From Agrypnia vestita (Eukaryota > Arthropoda > Insecta > Trichoptera > Phryganeidae): 64,000 nucleotides of DNA. The stretch lies in the NCBI GenBank assembly GCA_016648135.1, contig JADDOH010004287.1, positions 33,056 to 97,055 of the forward strand, read 5' to 3'. The notes beneath the pieces were generated by a model. It saw only the letters and a program-made list of their open reading frames with translations. It was not told where the DNA came from and ran no database searches. Positions 62,769 to 64,000 of this stretch are shown one piece after another; the stretch's first letter is position 1, and every line of letters begins with the position of its first letter. The position numbers were made by a program, and so were the translations under genes.

Positions 62769-64000
62769 TTAGGTCCTTACATATGAAATTGGCGTTTAGT
62801 ATGGGAGGAACATAAAGCCGATTTTTTTTTATTATAATATATTTATTTAATCAAAGTATGTACCATTGCTATCTATGCACTTTTGCCATCTCATAGGTAG
62901 TTCATCGATCCCTTTACTAAAAAAACCATTCGGACGGGAATCAATAAAATCTTTGAAGGCGGTTTGGACTGCCCCATCGGAGTTGAATTTTTTCCTTTGC
63001 AAGAAGTTATCCAAATTTCGAAAAAAATGGTAATCTGTTGGGGCAAGGTCCGGAGAGTACGGTGGATGTCTTAGACATTCCAATTGAAGCTCCTCTAATT
63101 TGGTAGCCGTCTGTTGTGCAGTGTGTGGTCTAGCGTTGTCATGAAGCAGCAGTGGCCTAGAGCGATTAACCAGCCTCGGTTGTTTAGCAGCTAGCTTTTC
63201 CATCATGGTTTGCAGTTGCTGACAATAGACATCTGCCGTACTCGTCTGGCCAGATTTAAGTAAGCTGTAGTGAACGACACAGCACTAGTCCACCAAATCG
63301 TCCACAATTGAACTGTGTTCTGTGGAGTCAATTTTCGCTTGGGGCATGGTTTGGCTGGTTCGGCAGGGTTCAGCCATTGCGATGAGCGCTTCCGATTATC
63401 GTACAGGACCCACTTTTCATCACAGGTAATGATTCGATTTAAAATCCCTTCATTATTGTGCCGGTTGAGTAATGCAACGCAGCAGTCAACGCGCGTTTGT
63501 TGATTTGCTTCACTCAATTCGTGAGGTACCCACCTTCAAGCTTTTTCACCTTACCAATTTGCTTCAAGTGGATTAAAAAAACAGTTTTTTAAAAGTCACA
63601 ACACGCGCAGCCTGCAGCTAACTCGGATGTTGGTTTGCGATGGACCCCTCCGTTCCACAATAGCCTTCAATTCTTCATTATCACTTTGGTCTCCCGGACC
63701 GTCCACGTGCTTGTTCTGCAGGTCGAAATTTCCAGAACGAACACGTTGGAACCAAAAACGCACTGTGTTTTCTTTTGCGGCACCGTCGCCATACACATCA
63801 TTAATCCTTCGAGCCGTTTCTGCAGCACTGGTGCCACGGTGGAACTCGTACTCGTAAATAACGCGATATTTCAAGTTTTTCATTTTGTAAACTGAGTAAC
63901 GCAATGAAAAAAACAATTGAGGAAAAAACAAATGATTTATAATTTTCAAAACATAAATACATGAGTAAATAGCTGTATAAATTTGGATTTGGAATTCCTA
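62769..64000 (-). mobile_element. Mariner element, copy B only, running off the window
   Basis: Terminal repeat TTAGGTCCTTACATATGAAA starts at 62769 after TA (62767-62768). Copy A has the uninterrupted sequence. The other terminus is beyond 64000. Confidence 0.85.
62847..63883 (-). pseudogene. Mariner transposase, broken
   Basis: Starts MKNLKYRVIYEYEFHRGTSA at 63883, then RINDVYGDGAAKENTVRFWF; catalytic motifs ITCDEKWVLYDN, LLLHDNARPHTAQQ and PPYSPDLAPTDYHFFRNLDN give an intact D,D34D set, ending DELPMRWQKCIDSNGTYFD at 62850. Frames break near 63595-63520 (loss of the end of the DNA-binding domain) and twice between 63320 and 63203 (WTIWWTSAVSFTT). Different subfamily from the 5968-6845 mariner. 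Normal length ~345 residues; nearly full but dead. Confidence 0.88.

Overview
This is a non-coding-rich stretch of an insect nuclear genome. It is AT-rich, with spliced exons bounded by GT/AG sites, non-LTR and BEL/Pao retroelement remnants, several families of mariner, hAT, piggyBac and Harbinger-type DNA transposons, a tRNA-derived SINE, and interstitial CCTAA (TTAGG-type) repeats. The order within insects cannot be settled from sequence alone.

Host genes. A complete five-exon ubiquitin-conjugating enzyme gene of the UBE2D/effete (UbcD1) class lies on the minus strand from 35032 down to 2982. Its five short exons (24, 64, 32, 184 and 140 nt) add up to exactly 147 codons plus a stop, the normal length of this family, and about 31.6 kb of intron is packed with transposons. 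Tail to tail with it, on the plus strand, lie the last two exons of a cadherin (single transmembrane segment plus cytoplasmic tail), which look like a pseudogene.

Segmental duplication. Positions 1-~14590 (copy A, which may continue left of the window) recur in direct orientation at 46799-62768 (copy B). Both copies carry the cadherin 3' exons, the last two E2 exons, two hAT-like elements, a mariner and a SINE. Later events mark each copy: B gained a 1290-bp piggyBac-type element (TTAA duplicated; one TTAA in A), a ~1.2-kb insert nearly identical to 44888-46042, and a mariner at 62769. A lost the cadherin splice donor; B has a cadherin frameshift.

Region by region. 0-15 kb: copy A. 15-17.6 kb: repeats and a possible 5' exon. 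17614-24485: two non-autonomous Helitrons joined head to tail in minus orientation, inserted precisely between A and T; a paralogous empty site survives at 16738/16739. The second unit holds telomere-like arrays. 25-35 kb: E2 introns 1-3 with exons 1-3, a Buster-like hAT remnant, palindromes, a foldback element and a Jockey/CR1-like reverse transcriptase. 35-46.8 kb: tandem repeats, BEL/Pao gag remnant, a third hAT-like transposase remnant, a 391-bp foldback, MITEs and unclassified repeats. 46.8-64 kb: copy B and a mariner running off the right edge.

The main points of interest are the complete but diverged E2 gene with substitutions at RING-interface positions, the Helitron tandem dimer with its empty site, and a recurring transposase-like protein family (Cys-x-Cys motif, DRYG...AA helix, DGTNVNxG motif) carried by elements with hAT-type 8-bp target duplications. 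No CRISPR, operon or other prokaryotic feature is present.
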